Positions 1 through 9,566 are shown, counted from the first letter of the stretch. The stretch: 64,000 nucleotides of DNA from JACQPU01 sp039961715 (GCA_039961715.1 JABRVW010000042.1:1-64000), one strand, 5' to 3'. A program made the numbers and translations. Notes: generated from the letters alone by a model not told the origin.

Positions 1-1981
1 ACAGTATCTCCGCTATATCCTTGACCAGCACGCTCTCCTGCGCCTCCTTTGCCTTGACGCCGTCCGTCATCATGGTCATGCAAAACGGACAGGCGGTGCC
101 GATGACACCGGCCCCCGTGGCCAGGGCTTCCTCCGTCCGCTCAATGTTCACACGCTTTCCCTCGTGCTCCTCCATCCACATCCTTCCGCCCCCCGCGCCA
201 CAGCAGAATCCGCGGCTGCGCGAGCGTTTCATCTCAATGAGCTCCAGGCCCGGAATTGAGGAAAGCGTTTCGCGCGGAGCATCGTACACGCCATTGTACC
301 GGCCCAGGTAGCAGGAATCATGATACGTCAGCTTTGCTTTCTGCTCATTGGAAATCCTGATGCGACCTTCGCGAACGAGACCGAGAAGGAAATCCGTATG
401 ATGAACAACCTCGTACTTCCCGCCGAAATCAGGGTACTCGTTCAGGAGCGTGTTGAAGCAATGGGGACAGGAGGTGACGATTTTCTTCACGCCGTACTTG
501 TTCAGGGTCTGGACGTTCTCCTTCATTAGAATCTGTGCCAGATATTCGTTTCCGATTCGCCGGGCAGGGTCCCCCGTGCATTTTTCCTCTGTTCCCAGGA
601 TTGCAAACCTGATACCGGCCATCTTCATCAATGCTGCAAATGCCTGCGTCACTTTCTTGTACCTGGCGTCGTACGAGCCGGCACACCCCACCCAGAACAG
701 CACCTCGGCGTCCGGCGTGTCAGCCGCGCGGGGAATATCCAACCCTTCTGCCCAGTCTGCCCGGGCGGAGGCACTGAATGCCCACGGCGTGAAGTTGTTC
801 TCGAGATTCCTGAACACGGTCTGCACTTCCTGCGGAAACGCGGACTCCATGAGAACAAGGTTGCGCCGCATATCCACAATCGCATCCACATGCTCAATGT
901 TCACGGGACATTCCTGCACGCAAGCCATACAGGTTGTGCAGGCCCAAAGTTCCTCAGGGCTGATAAAACCGTTCACAAGCGGTTTTTCTGCCGAGTTGCC
1001 CTCCCCGCTTCCGGTTTTGGCAATCAACACAGGCCCTTTTTCGAACAGCCGGTCGCGGATATCCATGATGATCTTCCGCGGAGAAAGGACTTTCCCCGTG
1101 ATGTTCGCAGGGCACGCGGCCGTACATCGCCCGCACTCCGTGCATGTGTAGCCGTCAAGCAACTGCTTCCATGTCAGATCCTCCACATCCGCCACCCCGA
1201 ACTTTTCAACATTGTTGGCCTCAAGATTGAGGTTCTTCAGATTCCCCCGCGGCCGTCCCGAGGAAAAATACACATTGGGAATGGATGTCAGAACATGAAG
1301 ATGCTTGGAGTACGGAAGATAGTTCAGGAACGCCAGAACGAGCACGATATGGGTCCACCAGAAGACTTCGAACCACTGCCCGAGCGATCCAGGGTCCAGG
1401 GAGGCAAACAGAGGCACCATAAGCCCCGAGGCAAAACGCACAGTCGCCAGTTCCGTCTCTCCTTCCAGAAGCATTCTCGTGGCGTTCTGGCCGAGCATGC
1501 TGATCATGATCACAAGGATTGCAAGCAGGATGGCTGTCGCGTCAATCTTGCTGTGCAGGTCCAGCTCAAGCCTCCTGGGCCGAACGATGTACCGTCTGAA
1601 GAGTGCAATCATCACACCTATGATCACAAGGGACGCGAAGAAATCCTGGAGGAATCCCAACGGTTCGTAGAGAAGCGGGCCGAGCGAGGAGAGCGAGAAA
1701 CCCGGGATGAGGCCCTCAAGGATCGATTCGATGACGGAGGTCAGAAGAACGAGAAAGCCCCAGAAGATGAATGCGTGCATCAATCCCGCCACGGGCTCCC
1801 GAAGCAGCTTCGTCTGCCCGATTGCCACCTTCAGCACATCGGCCAACCGTTTGAACGGCCTGTCGAACCGGTTTTCGGCCTGACCAAGACGCAGGAAGCG
1901 GATCAGGCGTCGTACGCTGTAAGCAAACGTCCCCAAAGCGATGATCAAGACAACAGGGAAGATGAGGTTTTTCAACGGCAT
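1..1981 (-). CDS. EtfD/HdrD-like membrane iron-sulfur oxidoreductase (3' end cut by window)
   Basis: 660 codons are visible from an ATG at 1981; the reading frame runs off the window at base 2. The N-terminal ~270 residues hold about five hydrophobic segments resembling the NarI/HdrE-type cytochrome b module. Two ferredoxin-type [4Fe-4S] motifs follow: CTECGRC with a fourth Cys in ACP (C280-C290) and CTTCMAC with ECP (C348-C358). The C-terminal half has two cysteine-rich CCG domains: SCPHC near residue 504, HDSCYLGRYNG near 551 and GFCCGAGGG near 593. This order matches EtfD/HdrDE-like proteins, which pass electrons between an electron-transfer flavoprotein or thiol/disulfide partner and the quinone pool. 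No etfAB is visible here, so the donor is unknown. It starts 31 nt after the PhzF stop and is probably co-transcribed. Only a few C-terminal residues should be missing. Confidence 0.88.
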   Translation of the reverse strand, partial: MPLKNLIFPVVLIIALGTFAYSVRRLIRFLRLGQAENRFDRPFKRLADVLKVAIGQTKLLREPVAGLMHAFIFWGFLVLLTSVIESILEGLIPGFSLSSLGPLLYEPLGFLQDFFASLVIIGVMIALFRRYIVRPRRLELDLHSKIDATAILLAILVIMISMLGQNATRMLLEGETELATVRFASGLMVPLFASLDPGSLGQWFEVFWWTHIVLVLAFLNYLPYSKHLHVLTSIPNVYFSSGRPRGNLKNLNLEANNVEKFGVADVEDLTWKQLLDGYTCTECGRCTAACPANITGKVLSPRKIIMDIRDRLFEKGPVLIAKTGSGEGNSAEKPLVNGFISPEELWACTTCMACVQECPVNIEHVDAIVDMRRNLVLMESAFPQEVQTVFRNLENNFTPWAFSASARADWAEGLDIPRAADTPDAEVLFWVGCAGSYDARYKKVTQAFAALMKMAGIRFAILGTEEKCTGDPARRIGNEYLAQILMKENVQTLNKYGVKKIVTSCPHCFNTLLNEYPDFGGKYEVVHHTDFLLGLVREGRIRISNEQKAKLTYHDSCYLGRYNGVYDAPRETLSSIPGLELIEMKRSRSRGFCCGAGGGRMWMEEHEGKRVNIERTEEALATGAGVIGTACPFCMTMMTDGVKAKEAQESVLVKDIAEIL

Positions 1982-2012
1982 AAGAGTTTGCAGTTCAAGG
2001 TTCGAGGTCCAT

Positions 2013-2942
2013 TCAAACAGTCAGACTTGTTCTAAACAAGGTTACCGCTTCCCCCGCGATACTTATATCCTTCACACGCCCTTTCTTGATCTCCAGCCTC
2101 ACCTTCACGCGGCCGCGTCGCGAAAGCCGATCCCCTTGCTCGCCGATAAACTCCAGCCTTCCGTCTTCGAGCCTCAGCGAAGGCAATGGAATACCGGCAG
2201 AGCGCATTGCGTACTGGAAGCAGTACGCGCCCAGAGGACCGTTCGCCGATCCCGTGACCGGATCTTCGGGCACGCCGGCCGCGGGGGCAAAGAAGCGCGA
2301 GTGAAACGCGGAACTCGGCTCGATAGTCTGTAACGTCACCGCACACACACCGATGATCCCCACGGTCTTGCTCACGCCGGTCAACGCGTTCATGTCCGGC
2401 TCAATGCCCCAGAGCGCCGCTCTCCTCTTCACCGGCACAAACGCAATGTTGTTTCCCTTGACCACCGGCATCCTGGCATCCAGATCTCTTCTTTGCAGTC
2501 CCAACGATTTCAGGAGGCGCGGGGACGCCTTGCGGCCGGCTGAGAATGCCGGTGCCGGGAGGTGAAACTCCACGGAGACTCCCGCACTCTTCTTGTCCAC
2601 AAGAATCTGCAGTATCCCGCTCTTTGTCTGGAGGGCAAACCGGTGCCGACCATGCTGACGCATCCCGTGCATCCCGTCTTCCGCCAGGGCGTGGAATGCC
2701 GCGATGGTTGCATGCCCGCACAGCGGCACTTCAACAGTCGGCGTAAACCATCGGATCTGGAGGTCGGCAGCTTTGAGCGTGGGGGGAAGGATAAAGGCCG
2801 TTTCCGACATTGCCAGCTCGCGCGCGATCAGTTGCATCTTTGCATCGGAGAGCCCCCGCGCATCGATAACGACGCCGGCAGGGTTGCCGGAGTACGGTGT
2901 AGTGGTGAACGCGTTGACATGCTTCACCGAGACCCGTCTCAC
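2013..2942 (-). CDS. PhzF family isomerase/epimerase
   Basis: 309 aa, full length for the PhzF/diaminopimelate-epimerase fold family. The N-terminal half carries FTTTPYSGNPAGVV and MSETAFILP, whose Glu aligns with the catalytic Glu of PhzF. The C-terminal half carries EDPVTGSANGPLGAY, the usual PhzF signature of the second pseudo-repeat. Outside phenazine producers these proteins are stand-alone isomerases of unknown substrate, and no phenazine genes lie nearby, so a phenazine role is not supported. Its ATG overlaps the stop of the upstream DUF4905 gene by 4 nt (ATGA), which indicates translational coupling. Family assignment is firm; substrate is unknown. Confidence 0.92.
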   Translation of the reverse strand: MRRVSVKHVNAFTTTPYSGNPAGVVIDARGLSDAKMQLIARELAMSETAFILPPTLKAADLQIRWFTPTVEVPLCGHATIAAFHALAEDGMHGMRQHGRHRFALQTKSGILQILVDKKSAGVSVEFHLPAPAFSAGRKASPRLLKSLGLQRRDLDARMPVVKGNNIAFVPVKRRAALWGIEPDMNALTGVSKTVGIIGVCAVTLQTIEPSSAFHSRFFAPAAGVPEDPVTGSANGPLGAYCFQYAMRSAGIPLPSLRLEDGRLEFIGEQGDRLSRRGRVKVRLEIKKGRVKDISIAGEAVTLFRTSLTV

Positions 2943-3796
2943 CCTGCTCCTCCAGAGGATTCGAATGGAAGATGGATCATGGTCAGGAAAGAGCGATCCT
3001 TGATGAAGAAGACATCGGCATCCTTCAAGAAGAAGGAATCCGGCACCGGAAGCCTCGCATCGGCCTGCAGCATCTCTGAAAAGACCTTCTCACTCCTCCT
3101 GGAATCGATGATCGTGAGGTGATTCTCCAGCCGGGGCGCTTCCGGCGTAAAGCCGGGTCCCGGCCGGTGGTAGTTCATGACAAGGAAGGGATCCTTCAGG
3201 ACAGCCTCGATGGTTCCGACGACCTGGGCCGGGCCGATCTCGCGCGCGGCAAGCGTTCGGACCGCCTCCGGAGCGTCAACGGTGTCCAGATCCTCCGGAA
3301 AATCGATCGATTCATGGAGGTCTTCCTTCCTGGCAAGCTGTCGAAGCGGAATGAAGTCATTGATGGTGTCGAGGTTCTCGAGCACATCGCCCGTTTCAAG
3401 GTCCAGAATTCTCCCTGCGCGCCGTTCAAACATTGTCCGGTAAGCATAGATGCGGGATTGGTAGGCGAACCAGAAGGTCACCTCGTCGTTGCGCCATTCC
3501 TCTTCGCCGGTTTCCAGGTCGAGCGCAATGATCCTCTTATGTTCCGGCATGTCGGGTGTTTCGAACCCGTGGAGGAGCACTCTATTCCCCTGAACCGCCT
3601 CCAACCCTATCCACCAGGGCTCTTCAGGGCGTTCATGCCGCCACAGAACCCGACCCGTCCGGTCATCAAGACACACAAAATGCGCCTTCTTGTTCTCCTC
3701 GTCCCTGTACTCTGCGAGGATTCTTCCCCGGTTTCCCAGAAGAATTCTCCAGAGCGTACCTTCGCTTCCAAAAGACCATGCAGGCTTCAGGCGCAT
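2939..3796 (-). CDS. DUF4905-like protein
   Basis: About 285 aa from the internal ATG at 3796. The frame is open back to a GTG at 3892, but that would overlap the upstream DUF4249 gene and add a poorly conserved-looking tail. The protein shows repeated beta-propeller-like phrases: VCLDDRTGRVLWRHE, IIALDLETGEEEW and ILDLETGDVLEN. Each says 'value, residue type, W' as in PQQ/WD-type blades. I recognise it as DUF4905-like, a family known mainly from Bacteroidota. No signal peptide is evident from the ATG start. The function is unknown; blade-like repeats suggest a binding scaffold. It overlaps phzF by 4 nt. Confidence 0.72.
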   Translation of the reverse strand: MRLKPAWSFGSEGTLWRILLGNRGRILAEYRDEENKKAHFVCLDDRTGRVLWRHERPEEPWWIGLEAVQGNRVLLHGFETPDMPEHKRIIALDLETGEEEWRNDEVTFWFAYQSRIYAYRTMFERRAGRILDLETGDVLENLDTINDFIPLRQLARKEDLHESIDFPEDLDTVDAPEAVRTLAAREIGPAQVVGTIEAVLKDPFLVMNYHRPGPGFTPEAPRLENHLTIIDSRRSEKVFSEMLQADARLPVPDSFFLKDADVFFIKDRSFLTMIHLPFESSGGAG

Positions 3797-3879
3797 GAAA
3801 GAAAAATACGAAGGCAAAGCGACGTGAGCAAGGGGAAAAGCGAAGGAAATGCGGGAACGATGATCCAGTGAAACAAATG

Positions 3880-4866
3880 TCAGAACGGGCACGTGATCTT
3901 TGGGTATGTGACCGGAAGCCCGACGAAGATCGTGTCCGCGCTCGCGGACCCGAAGACCCCGAGTCCGCTCTGAATGTTGGTATAGTTTGGCTCGTCGACA
4001 CGGATCGAAAACTCATCGCGGAACCCGCCAACGAGACTGTAGTACTTGTACAAGTGTTCATCTGCCTGCACAAGAACAACGGCAACCCGTGGGAAGCTCA
4101 CCATCTCGCCCTCGTACTGCTTCAGGATCTTGAGAATTGTCCTCGCGTAGTTTTGGAACGGAAAGATCCACAGCTCCCGTCCGGCGATGTTCTGCCTCCT
4201 TCGGATCTGCGGATAGGAGGCCTGGTATGTAAGGCAGTCCTGGTAATCGGTAATCACCATCGGAACCTCCTCCCGCAGGATGACGCCGGGATTCTGCGAG
4301 ACAACCTCATACTCCAGAAAGATCCGGACCATATGGCCTTCGGCGTCGTTGGCGGGCTGTGCGTAGATGATCAGATCCTCGCGGCTGACATCCGGCGTTG
4401 TTATGGAGGGGCGGCTGTCCAGATCAATTTCGAGAATTCCGGTGGAGGGCGGGGTTGTTGTCGCAGTGACCGTACCATAGCCGGGGGCGGCAACCGACAA
4501 CGTATAGGGAGTTCCCCTCTGGAGAGTCGGAGCAGAATACACATATGCCCTGATGCTGTCCTGGTACCTCCCCGGATCGCTTCGCGCAAACGTCGTGTCG
4601 CGCAACTGAGTCATATTCCCTCCGACTTCCACCGTCACCGTGGCATTTGCAATCTGGTTGCTGGAAGTATGTTCCAGCGGATCGAAAGCGGGCGGATCGT
4701 AGGTCGTGGCAACGCGAACAATGTGATCGGTCCTCCCCGGCGAGAGCACGCCGAACACAACAACGGCATCCAGGAACGGTCCTTTGGGGTTCAATTCCTC
4801 CTCGCATCCGGCGGAGAGGATGAGGGAGAGCGCGAGAAGCATTCGAAGAGTGTCACAACGTTGCAT
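3880..4866 (-). CDS. DUF4249 lipoprotein, partner of TonB receptor 1
   Basis: 328 aa. It begins with a lipoprotein signal peptide (LSLILSAGC, Cys at about residue 21), so it is probably anchored in the outer membrane or periplasmic face. The body (VVVFGVLSPGRTDHIVRV, NATVTVEVGG, LILAYAQ-type strands) is of the DUF4249 family, which in Bacteroidota is nearly always encoded next to a TonB-dependent receptor. The receptor stop TGA and this ATG share one base (TGATG at 4868-4864), the classic arrangement for translational coupling. By analogy with SusC/SusD pairs it may bind or gate ligand at the cell surface; the ligand is not deducible. Confidence 0.87.
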   Translation of the reverse strand: MQRCDTLRMLLALSLILSAGCEEELNPKGPFLDAVVVFGVLSPGRTDHIVRVATTYDPPAFDPLEHTSSNQIANATVTVEVGGNMTQLRDTTFARSDPGRYQDSIRAYVYSAPTLQRGTPYTLSVAAPGYGTVTATTTPPSTGILEIDLDSRPSITTPDVSREDLIIYAQPANDAEGHMVRIFLEYEVVSQNPGVILREEVPMVITDYQDCLTYQASYPQIRRRQNIAGRELWIFPFQNYARTILKILKQYEGEMVSFPRVAVVLVQADEHLYKYYSLVGGFRDEFSIRVDEPNYTNIQSGLGVFGSASADTIFVGLPVTYPKITCPF

Positions 4867-7070
4867 CAGTACTCGAGATTCAGCGTTGCTGATGGAAAGA
4901 ACGACAGCATGTTGGTTCTTTGCCCGGTCTTCCTGTCGAAATAAAACAGGTTCTTCCGGTTGTACGCGTTGATGACATGCACTCCTGCAGTCCCTTTGAG
5001 AGGGCCTACAAGGAATCGATACATCAGGCTCACATCGAGCCGATGATACGTTGGAAGCCGTGAAGCATTTTTTTGCCCCAGCACCGAATACGGCTCGCCC
5101 GTTTCCCCTGCATACTCACCGTCGAAGACATCATCCAGCGTCAGACGGTCGTAGTATCCGATCGTTTGAGTAAAGGGAAAGCCCGAGCCGAATTCCCATC
5201 GGAGCGTGAGGTCCACATCCCTGGTCACGTGAAGCACCCCAAGAAGGTTCAGGGTATGACGGCGATCGTGGCGCGGCGGATACTCGAATCCATTCGCGTT
5301 GATATTCGTCCACCCCAGCGTATAGGCCGCGTAGAGATCGACGAGCGGAATGCCGTACCGGACGAGCGCTTCTGCGCCGTACGACCGCCCGCGACTGTTG
5401 ATGTAGTCCGGATCCTGTGCATCAACCTTGTCACGGTTGTAGGTAACGAGGGAGGAATAGTGCTTGTAGTATCCCTGAAGGCTCAACGAAAGCGTCGGAA
5501 GGATGTTTCCGTCGAGCCCCACGACGTAGTGATCCGCTTTTTCAGATTGCAGATTCTTCGGAATCGGAATCCAGGCATCAAAGATCGATATCACATCGTC
5601 TTCGTTGTTGACGGTGATCATGGATTGGGAGAATCGTCCGTACGAGAATTTCAGCGCCCAGGTCCCACCGACAGCAACGCTCGTATTGACCCTCGGTTGA
5701 ATTGCCTCCAACCCGGCATCGCGCTCGAACAAGGCGCCAATGTCGGCGTGGATTCCTCCGTCAAATTTCCACGAGCTGAGCTTCAATTGATAGCGGGCCC
5801 ACATGGACGCATCGGCCCGAGTGCCGAAGAGCCTCCGTGGTGCGCCGAAAGTATTGATGAGCCTGTATTCAAGGGTGGGAAAGCTGAATTCAAATCCAAA
5901 GAAATAGAGGTCCTGATCATCGGAGTAGTAGGTCGCCTCTGCCCTGACGCCTGATTCCTTTACTGTTGTGATCGACGGTGTGACGGACGGCGAATTCTTG
6001 GCATCCCGCTCGCCCTTGAAGAAGTTCTCATACGCGACGGCATGAACAAAGAGGCGATCCTGAATGAGGCCCGATGCCGATGCCCCCACGGCATACGTGC
6101 GCCATCGATAGTTCGGCTCCAGCGGACTGCTGTTCACAAGATCGTCGCCGCTGAAGAACCCTTGAACCGCGAATTTCGAGTCTTCTTCCGAGATGTTTGT
6201 GACCTTGAAGAATGCATCGTAGAAATCGACCGGAGTGGATTGGTCGAGAAACCGGGTAATGGTTTTCTCGAAAATCGATTTCCTCGCATTGACGAACCAC
6301 CGGTAGTTGGTGAAGACCGGGCCCTCCACCTGCAGTTTCGTCGAAAGGAAATTCACGTTCGCCCTTCCGCCCACACCGGTTCCTTTTCCGTCGCGCGTGG
6401 TCATGTTCACGACCGAGGAGAGCCTGCCGCCGTACCCGGGCGGAAACGCTCCGGTGTAGACCTCGGTGGTCTTGATAATATCCGAATCGAAGATGCTGAA
6501 AATGCCGAAGGCGTGGAAGGGATTGTAGATTTTCATGCCGTCGAGGAGGATGAGGTTCTGATCCCCTCCTCCGCCCCGAACGTAGAAATGCGAATTTACA
6601 TCGCTCGTCGAAACGATCCCGGGGAGAATCGTGATTGAGCGGAAGATGTCCTCCTGGACGGTCACGGGGACGATCTTGATGTCTTTTTGATCGAGGATGT
6701 GTACGCTGGTATTGATCTCCTTCAGTTCCCGCTTTCCCGCTTCCGTCACAACGATCTCCGCCATTTCCACGGTCGTCGGCACCAGAGCCATATTGACGAT
6801 CACGGGCCCCGTGAGTCCCACGAAGACCCGTTGCTGTTTTCGTTCATATCCCACCGAGCTGGCGGAAATTGTGTATTCCCCGGGCGGGACGTTGGGAATC
6901 AGGTAGAAGCCGTTGATGTTGCTTGCGGCACCCTTGTTCGTACCAACGATAACGACGTTCGCGAACGGGAGCTTTTCTGCCGTCGTGGAATCAGTAATGA
7001 CACCACGGATGTCAACACCCTGGGAGAAGACAGGTATGGGAGCAAGAAGGAAAAGGAGCAGAGCGCGCAC
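4866..7070 (-). CDS. TonB-dependent receptor 1 with carboxypeptidase-regulatory-like domain
   Basis: 734 aa from a GTG start; no in-frame ATG lies nearby and the next residues form the signal peptide (MRALLLFLLAPIPVFSQ). Residues about 20-105 are a CarboxypepD_reg-like beta-sandwich (GVITDSTTAEKLPFANVVI, GFYLIPNVPPGEYTI). The plug follows (~115-235; DIFRSITILPGIV, FYVRGGGGDQNLILLDG, GAFPPGYGGRLSSVVN). The rest is a beta-barrel ending in an aromatic residue (LNLEY). It belongs to the outer-membrane active-transport receptor class energised by TonB/ExbBD, none of which is in the window. The coupled DUF4249 gene makes it a two-gene uptake module. The substrate is unknown. Confidence 0.9.
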   Translation of the reverse strand: MRALLLFLLAPIPVFSQGVDIRGVITDSTTAEKLPFANVVIVGTNKGAASNINGFYLIPNVPPGEYTISASSVGYERKQQRVFVGLTGPVIVNMALVPTTVEMAEIVVTEAGKRELKEINTSVHILDQKDIKIVPVTVQEDIFRSITILPGIVSTSDVNSHFYVRGGGGDQNLILLDGMKIYNPFHAFGIFSIFDSDIIKTTEVYTGAFPPGYGGRLSSVVNMTTRDGKGTGVGGRANVNFLSTKLQVEGPVFTNYRWFVNARKSIFEKTITRFLDQSTPVDFYDAFFKVTNISEEDSKFAVQGFFSGDDLVNSSPLEPNYRWRTYAVGASASGLIQDRLFVHAVAYENFFKGERDAKNSPSVTPSITTVKESGVRAEATYYSDDQDLYFFGFEFSFPTLEYRLINTFGAPRRLFGTRADASMWARYQLKLSSWKFDGGIHADIGALFERDAGLEAIQPRVNTSVAVGGTWALKFSYGRFSQSMITVNNEDDVISIFDAWIPIPKNLQSEKADHYVVGLDGNILPTLSLSLQGYYKHYSSLVTYNRDKVDAQDPDYINSRGRSYGAEALVRYGIPLVDLYAAYTLGWTNINANGFEYPPRHDRRHTLNLLGVLHVTRDVDLTLRWEFGSGFPFTQTIGYYDRLTLDDVFDGEYAGETGEPYSVLGQKNASRLPTYHRLDVSLMYRFLVGPLKGTAGVHVINAYNRKNLFYFDRKTGQRTNMLSFFPSATLNLEY

Positions 7071-7093
7071 GCGGTCCTCAGGTTGCCGAAGGA

Positions 7094-7125
7094 CAAATAT
7101 GGGGAATCACCCCGCAATCTGCAAA
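7094..7125 (-). promoter_or_regulatory. Candidate Bacteroidota-type promoter for TonB receptor 1
   Basis: Reading the minus strand, TTTG (7125-7122) is followed after exactly 20 nt by CATATTTG (7101-7094). This resembles the Bacteroidota -33/-7 pattern TTTG-N19-21-TAnnTTTG with one mismatch. It would start transcription about 15-20 nt before the GTG of the receptor gene. It is based on pattern only. Confidence 0.35.
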
Positions 7126-7207
7126 CGGGAAATGATGTTCGTCCCTGCTGTGAGGGACCAAATGCAATTTGTTCAAAGAGCCCTCCTGCAGTAAGGAGCA
7201 GATGACA

Positions 7208-7615
7208 CTACCGAGCCTTGTCAAGCACGCGCTTCTTCAACAAATCGGGCACGGGCATCACCGAGAGGCGCGGAATACGGACAAGCTCGAACCCGGCAAA
7301 GGCCTTGTCTGCCTTGATTTCCTGAAGCGTTACGGGCCGCTTCAGCCTTTTCCCCGCGGCAATTTCCACCACAACCAGCCGTGGATTCTTTGTCTTGGGA
7401 TCAGGATATGGCGCGCTGACGACCTTTGCAGTACCGACAATGGCTTTCTCATTCCCCGTATGGTAGATAAACAGTTCATCACCCTTTTTCATCGATCTGA
7501 TATGTTTCAGGGCAACGGGATTCGAGACGCCGTCCCAGACGGTTGTCCCGTGTTTCACCAGATCATCAAATGAATAGGTCGAAGGCTCGGTTTTCAAAAG
7601 CCAGGAGGATGGCAT
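7208..7615 (-). CDS. EVE domain protein
   Basis: 135 aa, the standard length for a stand-alone EVE domain (PUA-like fold; human THYN1 relatives). Diagnostic sequence: WLLKTEPSTYSFDDL at the N-terminus, then TVWDGVSNPVALKHIR and GDELFIYHTGNEKAIVG. EVE domains are thought to recognise modified bases in DNA or RNA and occur in both housekeeping and defence settings. Nothing nearby is a restriction or defence gene, so a housekeeping role is more likely. It starts at an ATG at 7615, 43 nt after the pabBC stop. Confidence 0.92.
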   Translation of the reverse strand: MPSSWLLKTEPSTYSFDDLVKHGTTVWDGVSNPVALKHIRSMKKGDELFIYHTGNEKAIVGTAKVVSAPYPDPKTKNPRLVVVEIAAGKRLKRPVTLQEIKADKAFAGFELVRIPRLSVMPVPDLLKKRVLDKAR

Positions 7616-7626
7616 GGGATGGGCTC

Positions 7627-7660
7627 GTTTAAGGTTAAGGTTTGGGGTTTATGGTTCATT
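7627..7660. repeat. Degenerate heptamer array between pabBC and EVE genes
   Basis: Five consecutive units of 6-7 nt, all beginning GTT (GTTTAAG, GTTAAG, GTTTGGG, GTTTATG, GTTCATT), fill the spacer and touch the pabBC stop. It is one of several short phased arrays in the window's intergenic gaps. The function is unknown. Confidence 0.55.
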
Positions 7661-9524
7661 AGCTCATGTGCAAATTCACCTTTACCAGGCCGCGGAGGGC
7701 GTTGCAGAGATAGACCTCGTCAGCAGAAAACAGATCGTCGGGACGAAGAATCTTCTCCTCTATTGCAAGTCCTCTTTTCTGCAACAGAAATGACCGGTAG
7801 GTGCCAGGAAGAAGGCCGCACCCGATCGGAGGAGTATAATACTCCTCACCCTTTTTCACAACCACGTTCGTCCTGGCCCCCTCGGTTATTTCCCCCCGCT
7901 CATTCAGGAATATCACATCAAACAATCCTTCCCGTGCCGCCTTTTCCAGGTGATCATCGTACAACGTTCTTCGGGTTGTCTTGTGAAAGAGAAACCGGTC
8001 GCTCGACCGTGTAGACACGCCGGAGAGTTTCACTCCGGGATGTGCAGAAAGCGGATGGAGAATCTTGGCCTTTGCTTCCACGAATCCGTTCCGGTGAAGC
8101 AACAGCCGCACTCTCATCGGGCGCCGCGAACGCGCCAGGGATCGCTCAAGCCCTCGAAGAGCCCTGTCAACCACAATCCCGTCGTAGGCAAAACCAAAAT
8201 AGACGGCTGACGACCTCAATCGTCTCTTATGAAATGGAAGAAGAAACCATCCTCGTCCCGGATCCCACCGGATCGTTTCCATGAGCTGAAATTCCCCTGC
8301 CGGCTCGCTGACAAACCGCGCCTTGAGAAGGCATTCGCAGTATTCAGCCACGGGATCCGAATCGTGAACAATCCCGCTGCCCACACCCATCTGCGCATCG
8401 CCCGTCTTCGCCTCCACAACAAGAGTCCTGATCGCAACATTCAGTTCCGCCGTTTGATCCGGTGCGAAGTATCCGATGCTTCCGGTATAGACACCGCGCG
8501 GGTTCTTTTCAAGATCATGAATGATTTGCATGGTCCGGATCTTGGGCGCGCCGGTCACTGATCCGCTCGGAAAGACAGCCCGCAGAAGCCCGGAAATCGT
8601 CACATCCGGGCGCAACCGCGCCTCAATCGTGCTGGTTGCCTGAAAGACAGTCTCGTACTTCTCAATCTGGAAGAATTTCTTCACCCTTACGCCGCCCGGC
8701 ACGGCGATCCGTCCCGCATCATTCCTCAGGAGATCCACGATCATCAGATTCTCGGCCCGGTTCTTCTGCGAGTTGTTCAGCCACTGGATCTGGTGTTCAT
8801 CCTCCTCCACGGTGCGCCCCCGCGGCGCGGTTCCCTTCATGGGCCTCAAGGTCAGTGTCCGACCCTTCCGCCGAAACAGAAGTTCCGGCGACAAGGACAT
8901 GATGCGGTGATCTCCCGTGTTGACAAACGCGGAGTATCGCACCCGCTGAGCCCTGCGCAGCGCGTCATACCACAGGGCAGGAGGCCCGGGGAGGGCCACC
9001 CGAAGAGGAAATGTAAAGTTCACCTGGTATGTATCACCTGCCGCGATGAGCCGAAGAATTTCCCTCACAGCAGAGGCATACTCGACTTCCGAAATGAGCG
9101 GAGCCGGTTCCTGCGGGTTCATGGTTTTTCCGACCGCGCGAGGCTTCTTCATGCCCTTCCCTTCCCCCTTCCGGACAATTCGCGGCGGGCCGTACACACC
9201 GAACCAGATCAGGGGTACGGACGGCAGTCGGTCCCCGGGAAGAACCTGTTCAAAGGCGTGCCCCGCTTCGTAGGAAAGAAATCCTGCCGCGTGGAAACCG
9301 TTTGCGATCGAGCGATCAAGTTCCTCCAGCGCAGAAGGGACCTCCTCCATGGATCGGGCCAGAATGAGCCGACGCGGGTTTGAGTACAGCCGTCCTCCTC
9401 CGCCGGGCACATTCGATTCGAGAAGGACGGAACCCGGATGAGCGTCCACCCATTCGAGCACCGAGGAGCTGAACACGAGATCATGAGCACGATCAGAAGG
9501 AAAAACCGGGAAGCGCCGTGGCAT
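7659..9524 (-). CDS. pabB: Fused aminodeoxychorismate synthase I / aminodeoxychorismate lyase (PabB-PabC)
   Basis: 621 aa, two folate-pathway enzymes in one chain. Residues ~140-405 are the chorismate-binding PabB domain: LRPMKGTAPRG (K230, the lysine typical of PabB rather than TrpE), NRAENLMIVDLLRND (~255-269), FPSGSVTGAPKIRTMQII (~318-335) and RGVYTGSIGYF (~343). Residues ~412-621 are a class IV aminotransferase fold. There FLFHKTTRR (~512-520) supplies the PLP lysine and NERGEITEGARTNVVV the catalytic loop. Together they convert chorismate plus ammonia to p-aminobenzoate. The glutamine amidotransferase PabA is not in the window. A terminator of the upstream gpx unit lies just before the ATG, so this gene probably has its own promoter. 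Confidence 0.95.
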   Translation of the reverse strand: MPRRFPVFPSDRAHDLVFSSSVLEWVDAHPGSVLLESNVPGGGGRLYSNPRRLILARSMEEVPSALEELDRSIANGFHAAGFLSYEAGHAFEQVLPGDRLPSVPLIWFGVYGPPRIVRKGEGKGMKKPRAVGKTMNPQEPAPLISEVEYASAVREILRLIAAGDTYQVNFTFPLRVALPGPPALWYDALRRAQRVRYSAFVNTGDHRIMSLSPELLFRRKGRTLTLRPMKGTAPRGRTVEEDEHQIQWLNNSQKNRAENLMIVDLLRNDAGRIAVPGGVRVKKFFQIEKYETVFQATSTIEARLRPDVTISGLLRAVFPSGSVTGAPKIRTMQIIHDLEKNPRGVYTGSIGYFAPDQTAELNVAIRTLVVEAKTGDAQMGVGSGIVHDSDPVAEYCECLLKARFVSEPAGEFQLMETIRWDPGRGWFLLPFHKRRLRSSAVYFGFAYDGIVVDRALRGLERSLARSRRPMRVRLLLHRNGFVEAKAKILHPLSAHPGVKLSGVSTRSSDRFLFHKTTRRTLYDDHLEKAAREGLFDVIFLNERGEITEGARTNVVVKKGEEYYTPPIGCGLLPGTYRSFLLQKRGLAIEEKILRPDDLFSADEVYLCNALRGLVKVNLHMS

Positions 9525-9530
9525 GGAAAC

Positions 9531-9566
9531 AAAAAACCGCCTTCTTCGGATTACGAAAAAGACGGC
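9531..9566 (-). terminator. Rho-independent terminator after gpx
   Basis: On the minus strand a stem pairs CCGTCTT with AAGGCGG (one G-T pair), with further TCG/CGA pairing inside, and runs directly into six T residues. It lies 46 nt after the gpx stop and 7 nt before the pabBC ATG, separating the two units. Confidence 0.8.

Noticed and set aside
890..2035. Plus-strand ORF of 381 codons
   Set aside because: Antisense to the iron-sulfur protein gene, with charged low-complexity translation and no family features; a codon-bias shadow.
2013..2942. Phenazine biosynthesis cluster
   Set aside because: PhzF-type isomerase alone; no other phz genes nearby.
7208..7615. EVE protein as part of a defence island
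   Set aside because: Neighbours are metabolic genes; no restriction, methylase or other defence genes are within the window.
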